Source of the DNA: Winogradskyella sp. PG-2
Lineage (GTDB): Bacteria > Bacteroidota > Bacteroidia > Flavobacteriales > Flavobacteriaceae
Direction: 5' to 3'
Length of the DNA: 64,000 nucleotides
Assembly (NCBI RefSeq): GCF_000828715.1
Contig: NZ_AP014583.1
Span: 1,796,001 to 1,860,000 of the forward strand
Shown: positions 8,543 to 16,172 of the stretch, in pieces
Layout: each line of letters starts with the position of its first letter
How positions within the stretch are numbered: the first letter of the stretch is position 1
Notes under the pieces: generated by a model
Told to the model about the DNA's origin: nothing
Databases searched by the model: none
Seen by the model: the letters and a program-made list of their open reading frames with translations, nothing else
Program-made: the position numbers and the translations under genes

Positions 8543-8585
8543 TCTCAAAAAAATACAATTACTAATAATTATAGATTAAGCAAAA

Positions 8586-8963
8586 ATGGAAGTACAAGGA
8601 CGTATTAAAGTAGTAGGAGAAACACAAACCTTTGGGAGTAATGGGTTTAGAAAAAGAGAAGTAGTAGTGACTACAGAAGAGCAATACCCACAACATATTA
8701 TGGTTGAGTTTGTTCAAGATAAAACAGATTTATTGAATAACTATCAAGTAGGTCAACAAGTAAAGATTAATATTAACTTAAGAGGAAGAGAATGGGTAAA
8801 CCCACAAGGAGAGACTAAGTACTTTAACTCAATACAAGGTTGGAGAATTGAAGCATTACAATCTGAAGCTGCTGGCGGAGATATGCCTCCAGTACCACCA
8901 ACTGAAGCTTTTGAACCTGTAACAGATTTTAAAGATGGTGATCACGACGATTTACCATTCTAA
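8586..8963 (+). CDS. DUF3127 domain protein (OB-fold-like)
   Basis: A 125-residue protein of the DUF3127 family, small and widespread in Bacteroidota. The start MEVQGRIKVVGETQTFGSNG and the conserved FRKREVVVTTEEQYPQ, followed by alternating strands (VGQQVKININLRGREW), suggest an OB fold. The short acidic tail ending DHDDLPF resembles the C-terminal tip of single-stranded DNA-binding protein, which recruits partner proteins. That resemblance suggests nucleic-acid work but does not prove it. A strong terminator follows. Confidence 0.8.
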   Translation: MEVQGRIKVVGETQTFGSNGFRKREVVVTTEEQYPQHIMVEFVQDKTDLLNNYQVGQQVKININLRGREWVNPQGETKYFNSIQGWRIEALQSEAAGGDMPPVPPTEAFEPVTDFKDGDHDDLPF

Positions 8964-8984
8964 TTAAAAAGACTACGATTAAAA

Positions 8985-9019
8985 GGAAGGCTTGTCTTAA
9001 TTTAAGGCAAGTCTTTTTT
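8985..9019 (+). terminator. Terminator after the DUF3127 gene
   Basis: GGCTTGTCTT (8989-8998) pairs with AAGGCAAGTC (9004-9013) with G-U pairs, followed by six T. Confidence 0.75.
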
Positions 9020-9049
9020 GTTTCTATTATAGTAATTAGAAGACTGCTA

Positions 9050-9130
9050 AAAATTAAAAAAGTCCTGATGGTTAATCAGGACTTAATATTGTGGTTTTAG
9101 GTTTGACCTCTACTAACAAACTTAAAAAAA
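9050..9130 (-). ncRNA. Candidate small RNA ending in an orphan minus-strand terminator
   Basis: The 8964-9257 interval has no gene. AAGTCCTGAT (9060-9069) and ATCAGGACTT (9075-9084) form a perfect 10-bp hairpin; read on the minus strand it is followed by a T-rich tract (9060 down to 9051), a classic intrinsic terminator. No minus-strand gene ends nearby; the closest stops at 9878, beyond aat. Just upstream on the minus strand CAAACTT and AGGTTTG (about 9098-9123) form a second stem. A short structured RNA of about 70-80 nt is one explanation. No promoter was found for it. The rest of the interval, 9131-9257, shows only AT-rich sequence. Confidence 0.35.
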
Positions 9131-9257
9131 AGCAATGATGAACAAAATTTATTTCATAAAGGTCATGTCAAATATCAATAAAATTCTTATACTATCAAAG
9201 CTAAAAGCCTTATTTAACAGCATAAATGTTAAAAAAATGTTATAGAAATCCAAGTTT

Positions 9258-9881
9258 ATGCACTTTTTAACTCAAAAAATAGAATTCCCTAATGTTACTG
9301 AAGCCACAATAGATGGATTGCTAGCGGTTGGTGGTGATTTATCGGCAGAACGCTTACTATATGCCTATTCCAATGGTATCTTCCCATGGTTTGAAGTCGA
9401 AGAGCCTATACTTTGGTGGTCACCAGACCCACGATTTGTACTATACCCTAAGGATTTGAAGATTTCTAAAAGCATGAAACAGGTTTTGAGAAAAAATCAT
9501 TTTAAAGTCACAGAAAATAAAGCTTTTAATAAAGTGATTGAGAATTGTGCCGAGGCAAAACGTCGAGGGCAAAAAGGAACTTGGATTACTGATGACATGT
9601 TAGAAGCTTATATTAAACTACATGAATTAGGGTATGCCAAGTCAATAGAGGTTTGGCAAAATAACGATTTAGTTGGTGGTTTATATGGTATAGATATAAA
9701 GAATCAAATTTTTTGTGGCGAAAGCATGTTTGCTAAAGTTAGTAATGCCAGTAAAGTTGGGTTTATCACTTTTGTTCAAAATTCTAATTACAAATTAATT
9801 GATTGTCAGTTACATACTAATCATTTAGAGAGTCTTGGTGGGAAGCATATTAAAAGGTCAGAGTTTTTAAAATTCCTTTAA
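9258..9881 (+). CDS. aat: Leucyl/phenylalanyl-tRNA--protein transferase
   Basis: 207 residues, typical of Aat. It transfers Leu or Phe from aminoacyl-tRNA to N-terminal Lys or Arg of proteins and so marks them for ClpAP through the bacterial N-degron pathway. Recognisable blocks are GLLAVGGDLSAERLLYAY, GIFPWFEVEEPILWWSPDPR and CGESMFAKVSNASKVGF, ending with the family's HTNHLESLGGKHIKR. The stop overlaps the convergent DUF2490 gene by 4 nt. Confidence 0.95.
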   Translation: MHFLTQKIEFPNVTEATIDGLLAVGGDLSAERLLYAYSNGIFPWFEVEEPILWWSPDPRFVLYPKDLKISKSMKQVLRKNHFKVTENKAFNKVIENCAEAKRRGQKGTWITDDMLEAYIKLHELGYAKSIEVWQNNDLVGGLYGIDIKNQIFCGESMFAKVSNASKVGFITFVQNSNYKLIDCQLHTNHLESLGGKHIKRSEFLKFL

Positions 9882-10564
9882 ATTTTTAAACTTGCTGAAG
9901 TTAAAAAGAACAATCTCTCTTCTGTATTTATATTAAAAGCTTCGAAACGATATTCTAGTCCTATTTGAAGTTTTAATTTTTCTGAAATGAGCCAACCAAA
10001 TTGTGCAGTCGTTCTATGATCTATTTCTGATTTTATTTTAGAACTTTGACTAAGTAAAGCTTCCATGGAAGTTACAAGATAAGATTCACCAACATCTAGT
10101 TTTTCACCATTTAGCGGAAAGTCTATAGCAAAACGATATCTAGATCTAAAAATAGTGAGACGCTCTAGAATTCTTTGTTCAAAACGAAACCTATGTGCAA
10201 ATCTAGTTGCCAAAACTTTTTTGGTATAATTAAATTGCTGTGTTAAGCGCAGTTCATTACTTCCACCATCAAAGGTTTCTCTAAAGCGGTATTGAATCCC
10301 AAGACTAAAACTATTATTGTAGTTGAGCTTAAAGGATGAGAATTGAGCTAAGTCTATTTGTCTATTTTCAAAACCAAATTCATTATCTCTATATAAATAA
10401 TAGCGAGAACGTACAGCAAAGTTGATCTTATAATTCCCGGAAATAGTTTTGTTTATAGCGAATCCAGATTCACCAAGAGTCTCAAAATTATTTTGAGAAA
10501 AACTGCAATAGCTATAAATTAAAGCAGCTAAGAATAATAGTCGATTAATACAAGGCGTGCTCAT
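9878..10564 (-). CDS. DUF2490 outer-membrane beta-barrel-like protein
   Basis: 228 residues with a signal peptide (core LLFLAALIYSYCSFS before QNN) and a repeating pattern of alternating aromatic/charged strands (FAVRSRYYLYRDNEFGFENRQ; SLGIQYRFRETFDGG; RFAHRFRFEQR) ending SASLKI, as expected of a small outer-membrane barrel. It matches DUF2490, whose function is not known. The start overlaps the upstream minus-strand gene by 20 nt, so the pair is an operon. An alternative start could trim the overlap. Confidence 0.78.
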   Translation of the reverse strand: MSTPCINRLLFLAALIYSYCSFSQNNFETLGESGFAINKTISGNYKINFAVRSRYYLYRDNEFGFENRQIDLAQFSSFKLNYNNSFSLGIQYRFRETFDGGSNELRLTQQFNYTKKVLATRFAHRFRFEQRILERLTIFRSRYRFAIDFPLNGEKLDVGESYLVTSMEALLSQSSKIKSEIDHRTTAQFGWLISEKLKLQIGLEYRFEAFNINTEERLFFLTSASLKI

Positions 10565-11129
10565 ATGAATCAGGATTTATAATCTTAAAACTTAAAAACA
10601 AGCCATCTTTATCGAATGTAAATTCTCTGATATCGCGTTTAGAACCTGTTTTTACTTCTGTAATGATCTCGTAATTCACTTCCGACTTACTTTCTTTTGA
10701 CAGAACTTTGTTTAAGAACTCAGTTGGGTCTTGTGTAGAGTCATAAACATATTGTTTTTGTAGTTTAATATGTCTCGCTTTTTTGTAATTGTTTTTAAAA
10801 TAGCTTTCAATTTGAGACTTTATATTTTCTTCTAATTGTTTTAATTTTATTGTTAACTCAATATCTTCAATAATTCCTTCAAGATTCAATTCTAAGCTGA
10901 AACGTTGCTTTTTGTATTTAAATTTTGCTTCAAAACTTTCTTTGGTACCATCAGTTTCTTTATGATAGCGTAATCGTTTACAATTTTTAGGAAGTGTTTT
11001 TATAACAGTGATAGCATCCTTTGGAAACTTATTTAAGTCTACACGCTCCTCTTTCTCATTTTTAGCTTGAGAAAAAGCCAATGATGATAATAGAATACTA
11101 AATGTTATAAGTAGTACTTTAGATTTCAT
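10545..11129 (-). CDS. Secreted hypothetical protein, possible PepSY-like
   Basis: 194 residues with a clear Sec signal peptide (VLLITFSILLSSLAFSQA). The mature part has the helix-strand pattern of a PepSY-like periplasmic protein (LPKNCKRLRYHKETDG; FEAKFKYKKQRFSLELNLEG), rich in Lys and Glu, without cysteines beyond one. The family is not certain. It is followed by DUF2490 (20-nt overlap) and preceded by tag at 2 nt, so tag, this gene and DUF2490 are likely transcribed together although their roles look unrelated. Confidence 0.6.
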   Translation of the reverse strand: MKSKVLLITFSILLSSLAFSQAKNEKEERVDLNKFPKDAITVIKTLPKNCKRLRYHKETDGTKESFEAKFKYKKQRFSLELNLEGIIEDIELTIKLKQLEENIKSQIESYFKNNYKKARHIKLQKQYVYDSTQDPTEFLNKVLSKESKSEVNYEIITEVKTGSKRDIREFTFDKDGLFLSFKIINPDSYEHALY

Positions 11130-11131
11130 AT

Positions 11132-11695
11132 TTAGACTTCGTTATACCTAAAACAAGAGGTCTCATGATCATTTACCATACCTGTAGCTTGCATATGCGC
11201 ATAGACAACAGTAGATCCTACAAATTTAAATCCACGCTTTTTTAAGTCTTTGCTTAAGGTATCACTAAGAGGAGTATTAGCAGGAGCATCCTTATAATTT
11301 TCAAGTTTATTCAGTATTGGTTTTTCATTTACAAAATCCCATATATATTTTGAGAATGATCCAAATTCATCTTGAATCTTCATAAAAGCCTGAGCATTTG
11401 TTATAGTTGCTTTTATTTTGAGCTTATTTCTTATAATTCCGGCATCTTGTAACAGTGCATCAATTTTTGCTTGGTTGTAAGATGCAATTGTTTTATAATT
11501 GAAATTATCAAAAGCCTTTCTAAAATTTTCACGCTTTCTTAAAACGGTTATCCAGCTTAAACCAGCTTGAAAGGTTTCTAAAATTAAATATTCGAATAAA
11601 GTATCGTCATCATAAACAGGCACTCCCCATTCTTCATCATGATAAGCTTCGTATAAAGAGTCGCCAACGCACCAACCACATCTATGTTTTTCCAT
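11132..11695 (-). CDS. tag: DNA-3-methyladenine glycosylase I
   Basis: 187 residues, family-typical. It removes 3-methyladenine from alkylated DNA, starting base-excision repair. The zinc-site and lesion-pocket motifs are visible: RCGWCVGD near the N-terminus, YHDEEWGVPVYDD, FEYLILETFQAGLSW, and the C-terminal HMQATGMVNDHETSCFRY, which holds the other zinc ligands. It is the first gene of a three-gene minus-strand unit and is divergent from the thioredoxin-like gene, with 87 nt between them. Confidence 0.95.
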   Translation of the reverse strand: MEKHRCGWCVGDSLYEAYHDEEWGVPVYDDDTLFEYLILETFQAGLSWITVLRKRENFRKAFDNFNYKTIASYNQAKIDALLQDAGIIRNKLKIKATITNAQAFMKIQDEFGSFSKYIWDFVNEKPILNKLENYKDAPANTPLSDTLSKDLKKRGFKFVGSTVVYAHMQATGMVNDHETSCFRYNEV

Positions 11696-11763
11696 AACTG
11701 TAAGGAATTTAATTTAGTGCTACTAATGTAACAACTGTTGCATAAAAAATAGCAATAGAACCT

Positions 11764-11771
11764 TAATTTTG
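11764..11771 (+). promoter_or_regulatory. Promoter -7 element of the thioredoxin-like gene
   Basis: TAATTTTG is an exact TAnnTTTG match 11 nt before the ATG; TTG at 11738-11740 is a possible -33 element. The message would have a very short leader. Confidence 0.5.
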
Positions 11772-11782
11772 TACTAACGACT

Positions 11783-12400
11783 ATGGAAGTTTTAGAAACA
11801 CCTATGATAAACGATATAATTTCAGATAGCCTTAAAAAAGGCACAACATATTCAGAATACCGCACTTTAGTTTCTGATTTAGTTGAAAATAAAACAACAA
11901 CAGGAAATGAAAAAACAGAGGTATTAGTAAATTATACTATGCTTAACGATAGACGAATGAAACGTTGGGATAAAACTGTAAAAGTTTCTGATGAGATAAA
12001 AGAAAAAATTGAAAAATTCAACAGAAAAACGACTTGGTTAGTGATTACTGAAAGTTGGTGTGGAGATGCTGCACATGTGATGCCTGTAATAAACAAAGTA
12101 GCAGAACTTAACGATAAAATTGATTATAAAGTGGTGCTTCGTGATGAAAATGATGCTCTTATGAATCAGTTTTTAACTAATGGAGGAAAAGCAATCCCAA
12201 AGTTGATTATGATTGATAATGAAACGAGTGAGGTGATTAACACATTTGGACCAAGGCCATCCATTGCTACTGATTTAGTAAATAACTATAAAGCAGAACA
12301 TGGGAAATTAACACCAGAGTTTAAAGAGGATTTACAGCGCTGGTATAATAAAGATAAAGGTAAATCTACACTCGAGGATTTAGTAAATCTATTAGATTAA
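11783..12400 (+). CDS. Thioredoxin-fold protein with a single active-site cysteine
   Basis: 205 residues with no signal peptide. The fold is recognisable from WLVITESWCGDAAHVMPVINKVAEL (thioredoxin beta1-alpha1) and the cis-Pro region GGKAIPKLIMID. The usual CXXC is reduced to Cys93-Gly-Asp-Ala96, so only one cysteine remains and classical disulfide exchange is unlikely; a monothiol or binding role is possible. This WCGDA form is common in a Bacteroidota family annotated only as thioredoxin family. About 80 residues of helical extension precede the fold. It converges with the TonB-like gene (4-nt overlap). Confidence 0.8.
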   Translation: MEVLETPMINDIISDSLKKGTTYSEYRTLVSDLVENKTTTGNEKTEVLVNYTMLNDRRMKRWDKTVKVSDEIKEKIEKFNRKTTWLVITESWCGDAAHVMPVINKVAELNDKIDYKVVLRDENDALMNQFLTNGGKAIPKLIMIDNETSEVINTFGPRPSIATDLVNNYKAEHGKLTPEFKEDLQRWYNKDKGKSTLEDLVNLLD

Positions 12401-13131
12401 CGCTTACCTTTAAATAAAAATGTAATGGTTCCTATTTGGTCTTTTCTTGTGGAGGCATCAAACTGAACTGATTTTGCGTACTGAATAGCGGAATCAATTA
12501 AACATTGATTATTAGAATTGGAAGATCCGTTGATGTAGGCTTCAAACACATTTCCGGTTTGGTTTACTCGTATGCTAACGACAATTTTGCCTCCTTTTTC
12601 GCATAAGTATCGTGGTATTTCGTAATAGCCAAGTGTTCTACCTTTTAAAGAATAAGTAAGCGTACTTTTTGACTTAGCATGCTCACCAGCTATTTTCTTA
12701 TTCTCTAATCTTTTATTTAGTTCTTTTTGAAGCTTTTTATAAGATTGGGTCTCCTCAGAGTTTAATGCATAAGCATTACCATTAGCATAAGATTTATTAA
12801 GATTAGTTTCTTCTTGTACTTCACTTGATTTAGCTTCAGCTATAGCTTTTGTGGTACGTTCAAAATCATTTGCACTAACGGTTTTGAAGTTACGCATCAT
12901 TTCTTTGTATTCCTGGTCTTCATTAAAGGCTTTGTTAGTGGACTCTGCTTTTAAATCTTCAATTTCTTGGAGTTCTTTTTCTGTCTTTTCAGATTCTGGT
13001 TCTAGTAGATAATAACTTTCAGTTATGAGTTTACCCTTTAGTTTTAATTGCATGCTGAATAAACCTAAAACAACAATACCTGTTACAAAAAATGTAATTA
13101 TAGCTGCTTTATGTTGTTCAATCCAATTCAA
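12397..13131 (-). CDS. TonB C-terminal-like protein with one membrane anchor
   Basis: 244 residues. A single TM segment at about 10-30 (AAIITFFVTGIVVLGLFSM) is followed by a long charged, predicted coiled region (about 40-160) and a C-terminal ~75 residues that read as a TonB-type domain (GGKIVVSIRVNQTGNVFEAYI; a final strand TITFLF). A topology of cytoplasmic N-terminus, TM and periplasmic tail fits an energy transducer. It lacks the Pro-rich spacer of classical TonB, so it may be a diverged transducer or an envelope linker. It lies 83 nt from truB. Confidence 0.65.
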   Translation of the reverse strand: MNWIEQHKAAIITFFVTGIVVLGLFSMQLKLKGKLITESYYLLEPESEKTEKELQEIEDLKAESTNKAFNEDQEYKEMMRNFKTVSANDFERTTKAIAEAKSSEVQEETNLNKSYANGNAYALNSEETQSYKKLQKELNKRLENKKIAGEHAKSKSTLTYSLKGRTLGYYEIPRYLCEKGGKIVVSIRVNQTGNVFEAYINGSSNSNNQCLIDSAIQYAKSVQFDASTRKDQIGTITFLFKGKR

Positions 13132-13214
13132 TTAGGTCATCTTTTATCTGAATGTTATATACGAATATAACAACGAAATAGTTTAAAATAAAATCTTAAA
13201 CGCGTGTTAAATGC

Positions 13215-13910
13215 CTATTTAGAAGGGAGATTTTCTATAAAAACTTCTGGAGTCATGGCACTTTCAACTTTAAAATCACCTATCCTAGTGCGTCGTAATT
13301 CTGATAAATGTGCACCAGAATTTAAAGCTTTGCCAAAGTCGTGAGCTAGCGAACGAATGTATGTACCTTTACTACAAGCGACTCTAAATCTTAACTCTAC
13401 ACCCTTTATTGAAGTGATTTCAAACTCGGTAATCTCAACTTGTCTAGACTTAATTTCAACTTTTTCACCTGCTCTAGCAAATTCATATAAACGTTTTCCA
13501 TCTTTTTTAATGGCAGAGAACAATGGTGGAAATTGCTCAATCTTACCAATAAATTGATCCGTAGTTTTATGAATCAATTCTTCAGAGATATGCTCAGTTG
13601 AGAAAGTCTCGTCTATTTCAGTTTCTAAGTCAAAGGAAGGAGTTGTACTGCCTAAAACAAAAGTGCCTGTATATTCTTTTTCTTGACCTTGAAACGTATT
13701 AATTTGCTTTGTCATTTTACCAGTACAAATCACTAATAAACCAGTGGCTAAAGGATCTAATGTGCCAGCATGTCCTACCTTAATTTTTTTAATTGAGAAT
13801 GCCTGCCTTATGGCCCAACGTAATTTATTAACAGCTTGAAAAGATGTCCATGTTAGGGGTTTGTCAATTAATAAAACTTGACCGTTTTTAAATTCTTCTT
13901 CGGTTGTCAT
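13215..13910 (-). CDS. truB: tRNA pseudouridine(55) synthase TruB
   Basis: 231 residues from the ATG at 13910. A longer reading frame continues upstream, but those residues fall inside uppP and lack family similarity, while MTTEEEFKNGQVLLIDKPLTWTS is the normal N-terminus. The catalytic Asp is in VGHAGTLDPLATGLLV; KPLTWTS and KGTYIRSLAHD are other TruB blocks. The enzyme makes pseudouridine 55 in the T loop of tRNAs. The uppP stop and truB start share one base (TAATG), which points to translational coupling. Confidence 0.95.
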   Translation of the reverse strand: MTTEEEFKNGQVLLIDKPLTWTSFQAVNKLRWAIRQAFSIKKIKVGHAGTLDPLATGLLVICTGKMTKQINTFQGQEKEYTGTFVLGSTTPSFDLETEIDETFSTEHISEELIHKTTDQFIGKIEQFPPLFSAIKKDGKRLYEFARAGEKVEIKSRQVEITEFEITSIKGVELRFRVACSKGTYIRSLAHDFGKALNSGAHLSELRRTRIGDFKVESAMTPEVFIENLPSK

Positions 13911-14701
13911 TAGAGTTGTGACCAGATTATAGCAATAACACCTACAATGATACAATAGATGGCGAAGTAGCTAAGTTTGCTTTGTTTTACGAGCTTAATC
14001 ATCCAAGTACAAGCAATTAAGCCAGATACAAATGCCGCAATAAAACCAAAACTCAATGCTGTAAAATTGGAGCTGTCATAGGTTAAATCTCCACTAAGAA
14101 TATCTTTTGCAATTTTCCCAAAAATTAATGGTACCACCATTAGAAATGAAAAGCGAGCGGCTTTGGTTTTATCATTTCCTAAAAGAACGGAAGTGGAAAT
14201 TGTAGCGCCAGAACGTGATATACCTGGAAGCATAGCAATGGCTTGAGAAATACCAATTATAAATGCATTAGAGAACGATACTTTTTTTTCTGTATTTTTT
14301 GCTCTGTCAGCCAAGAATAATAAAACTGCTGTTACAATAAGCATACAACCTACTAATAGAATGTTCCCGCCGAAAAGTGCTTCTAGTTGTTCTTCAAAAA
14401 ATAAACCAACTATAACGGCAGGTATCATAGATATCGCAATTTTAGAAATAAACTGCAAATCTTCATTCCACTGAAACTTAAAAACACCTTTTAGAATTTC
14501 TAAAATGTCTTTTCTAAAAACTACAATAGTGCTTAATGCAGTGGCAAAATGTAGTACTACAGTAAACATTAAACTTTCTTCTGGTACTGAGTTATCACCA
14601 AGAATTGCTTTTCCTAGTTCTAAGTGTCCGCTACTAGAAACAGGTAAAAACTCAGTTAAACCTTGAATAATTCCTAATAATACTGCGTCTAAAATTTCCA
14701 T
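13910..14701 (-). CDS. uppP: Undecaprenyl-diphosphatase UppP (BacA)
   Basis: 263 residues with about eight TM helices. It dephosphorylates undecaprenyl diphosphate, recycling the lipid carrier of peptidoglycan and envelope glycan synthesis. The two catalytic motifs are present: GIIQGLTEFLPVSSSGHLE and LPGISRSGATISTSVLLG. In relatives it sits directly downstream of ftsX and DUF3098 (recalled synteny); here a plus-strand operon of about 4.2 kb lies between them. Its stop overlaps the truB start by one base. Confidence 0.96.
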   Translation of the reverse strand: MEILDAVLLGIIQGLTEFLPVSSSGHLELGKAILGDNSVPEESLMFTVVLHFATALSTIVVFRKDILEILKGVFKFQWNEDLQFISKIAISMIPAVIVGLFFEEQLEALFGGNILLVGCMLIVTAVLLFLADRAKNTEKKVSFSNAFIIGISQAIAMLPGISRSGATISTSVLLGNDKTKAARFSFLMVVPLIFGKIAKDILSGDLTYDSSNFTALSFGFIAAFVSGLIACTWMIKLVKQSKLSYFAIYCIIVGVIAIIWSQL

Positions 14702-14705
14702 AGCA

Positions 14706-14713
14706 CAAAAGTA
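14706..14713 (-). promoter_or_regulatory. Putative uppP promoter, nearly leaderless
   Basis: CAAAAGTA on the plus strand reads TACTTTTG on the minus strand, an exact TAnnTTTG. It ends 5 nt before the uppP ATG, so transcription would begin at or very near the start codon. Confidence 0.45.
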
Positions 14714-14855
14714 GCATTAATAAGAAACGATAGACAAAAAAATATTAAAAATCATTTTATACCCAAGATTAATATTTGTCTATAATTAAATTCGATTAAT
14801 ATATTTATTCTAATTTTAGAAAACTTTCAGACGACTAAGGATTCAATTAGAATAT

Positions 14856-16172
14856 ATGATAGATAAAAATTTAGTAAAAGGAGCAATAAATGTTCTCAAT
14901 TCTAATTTTAATGACCAACAAGGATTTACAATTCCTTGCGAAGGTCTATACCCTTTTCAATGGCATTGGGATTCTGGTTTTATTTCTATCGGTTTTGCAC
15001 ATTATGATCCAAATAAAGCTAAAAGAGAAATTGAAGCTTTGTTAAGTGGGCAATGGGCTAATGGTTTTATTCCGCATATTGTTTTTCATAACGATAGTGA
15101 CACGTATTTTCCTGGTCCAGATTATCATCGCACAGATTTGCATCCAGATTGCCCAAAGAATGTGAAAACAACTGGAATTACACAACCTCCTGTGACTGGG
15201 TTTGTACTAAAAGAACTCTATGATATAGTAGAGGACAAAGCTGATATGTTAACCTTTATAAAGCAAAACATAGATAAGATTTATAAGAATCATGAGCATT
15301 TTTATAGGCATAGAGATCCAAATAAAGAAGGTTTAGTTTATATATATCATAATTGGGAATCTGGTACAGATAATTCACCAATTTGGGATGAAATATGGGA
15401 AACCATGGATCCTCCAAAATATAAATACGAGAGAAAAGATACAACACATGTAGATGCTGCTCAGCGACCAACCAATAGAGAGTATGATAATTATATCCAT
15501 CTTTTAGAGATTGCAAAAGCACATAATTATGATGATGCTAAAATTGCAGAATTATCACCATTTTTAGTGCAAGATCCTCTTTTTAACGCGATGCTTATAA
15601 AATCTAATACAGCATTAATTGAGCTCTATGAATTGATAGGTGGTCACGAAGAGAAAAGAACCACTTTAAATCAATGGCAAACAAAAGCAAAAGCAAGATT
15701 TAATGAGAAGTTGTTTAATAAAGACTTAAATGCTTATGTGCATTACGATTTACGAAATGAGAAGCAATTATCTCACATAACTTCATCATCCTTTACGCCA
15801 CTTTTTGCTGGTATACCAAGTAAAGAACGTGCCACTCTTTTGGTAAATACTTTAATGACTAAATTTGGAGAAGAAGAAAGTTATCTATGCGCTTCTTTTG
15901 ATCCGCAAAGTGATAAGTTTAATCCTGTAAAATACTGGCGAGGTCCGGTTTGGATTAATTTAAATTGGCTACTTTTTAGAGGATTGAAATCCTATGATTT
16001 TATAGACATTGCAAAACGAATAAAAGCCGACACATTGACTTTAATTGAAGAACACGGTTTTTACGAATATTTTGACTCTAGGAAATTGGAAGGTAAAAAT
16101 GGCGCTTATGGCGGCAATAATTTTTCTTGGAGTGCCGCATTAACAATCGACTTATTAAAAGACAAATTATGA
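14856..16172 (+). CDS. MGH1/GH63-type glycoside hydrolase (probable mannosyl/glucosylglycerate hydrolase)
   Basis: 438 residues with no signal peptide, so cytoplasmic. The sequence looks like an (alpha/alpha)6 barrel of the GH63 / trehalase-like clan. Key features are the WHWDSGFISIGF block near 36-47, HNWESGTDNSPIWD at about 165-178 with candidate general acid Asp172, YWRGPVWINLNWLL in the C-terminal third, and FYEYFD at about 402-407 with candidate base Glu404. The MGH1-type branch includes mannosylglycerate and glucosylglycerate hydrolases, which release hexose and glycerate. Here the stop overlaps the symporter start (ATGA), and a glycerate kinase follows, which supports a glycosyl-glycerate substrate. 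Trehalase-like or alpha-glucoside activity cannot be excluded. Confidence 0.75.
   Translation: MIDKNLVKGAINVLNSNFNDQQGFTIPCEGLYPFQWHWDSGFISIGFAHYDPNKAKREIEALLSGQWANGFIPHIVFHNDSDTYFPGPDYHRTDLHPDCPKNVKTTGITQPPVTGFVLKELYDIVEDKADMLTFIKQNIDKIYKNHEHFYRHRDPNKEGLVYIYHNWESGTDNSPIWDEIWETMDPPKYKYERKDTTHVDAAQRPTNREYDNYIHLLEIAKAHNYDDAKIAELSPFLVQDPLFNAMLIKSNTALIELYELIGGHEEKRTTLNQWQTKAKARFNEKLFNKDLNAYVHYDLRNEKQLSHITSSSFTPLFAGIPSKERATLLVNTLMTKFGEEESYLCASFDPQSDKFNPVKYWRGPVWINLNWLLFRGLKSYDFIDIAKRIKADTLTLIEEHGFYEYFDSRKLEGKNGAYGGNNFSWSAALTIDLLKDKL

Noticed and set aside
13911..13955. 15-residue extension of TruB upstream of ATG 13910
   Set aside because: It lies within uppP and does not resemble TruB; the TAATG junction explains the real start.
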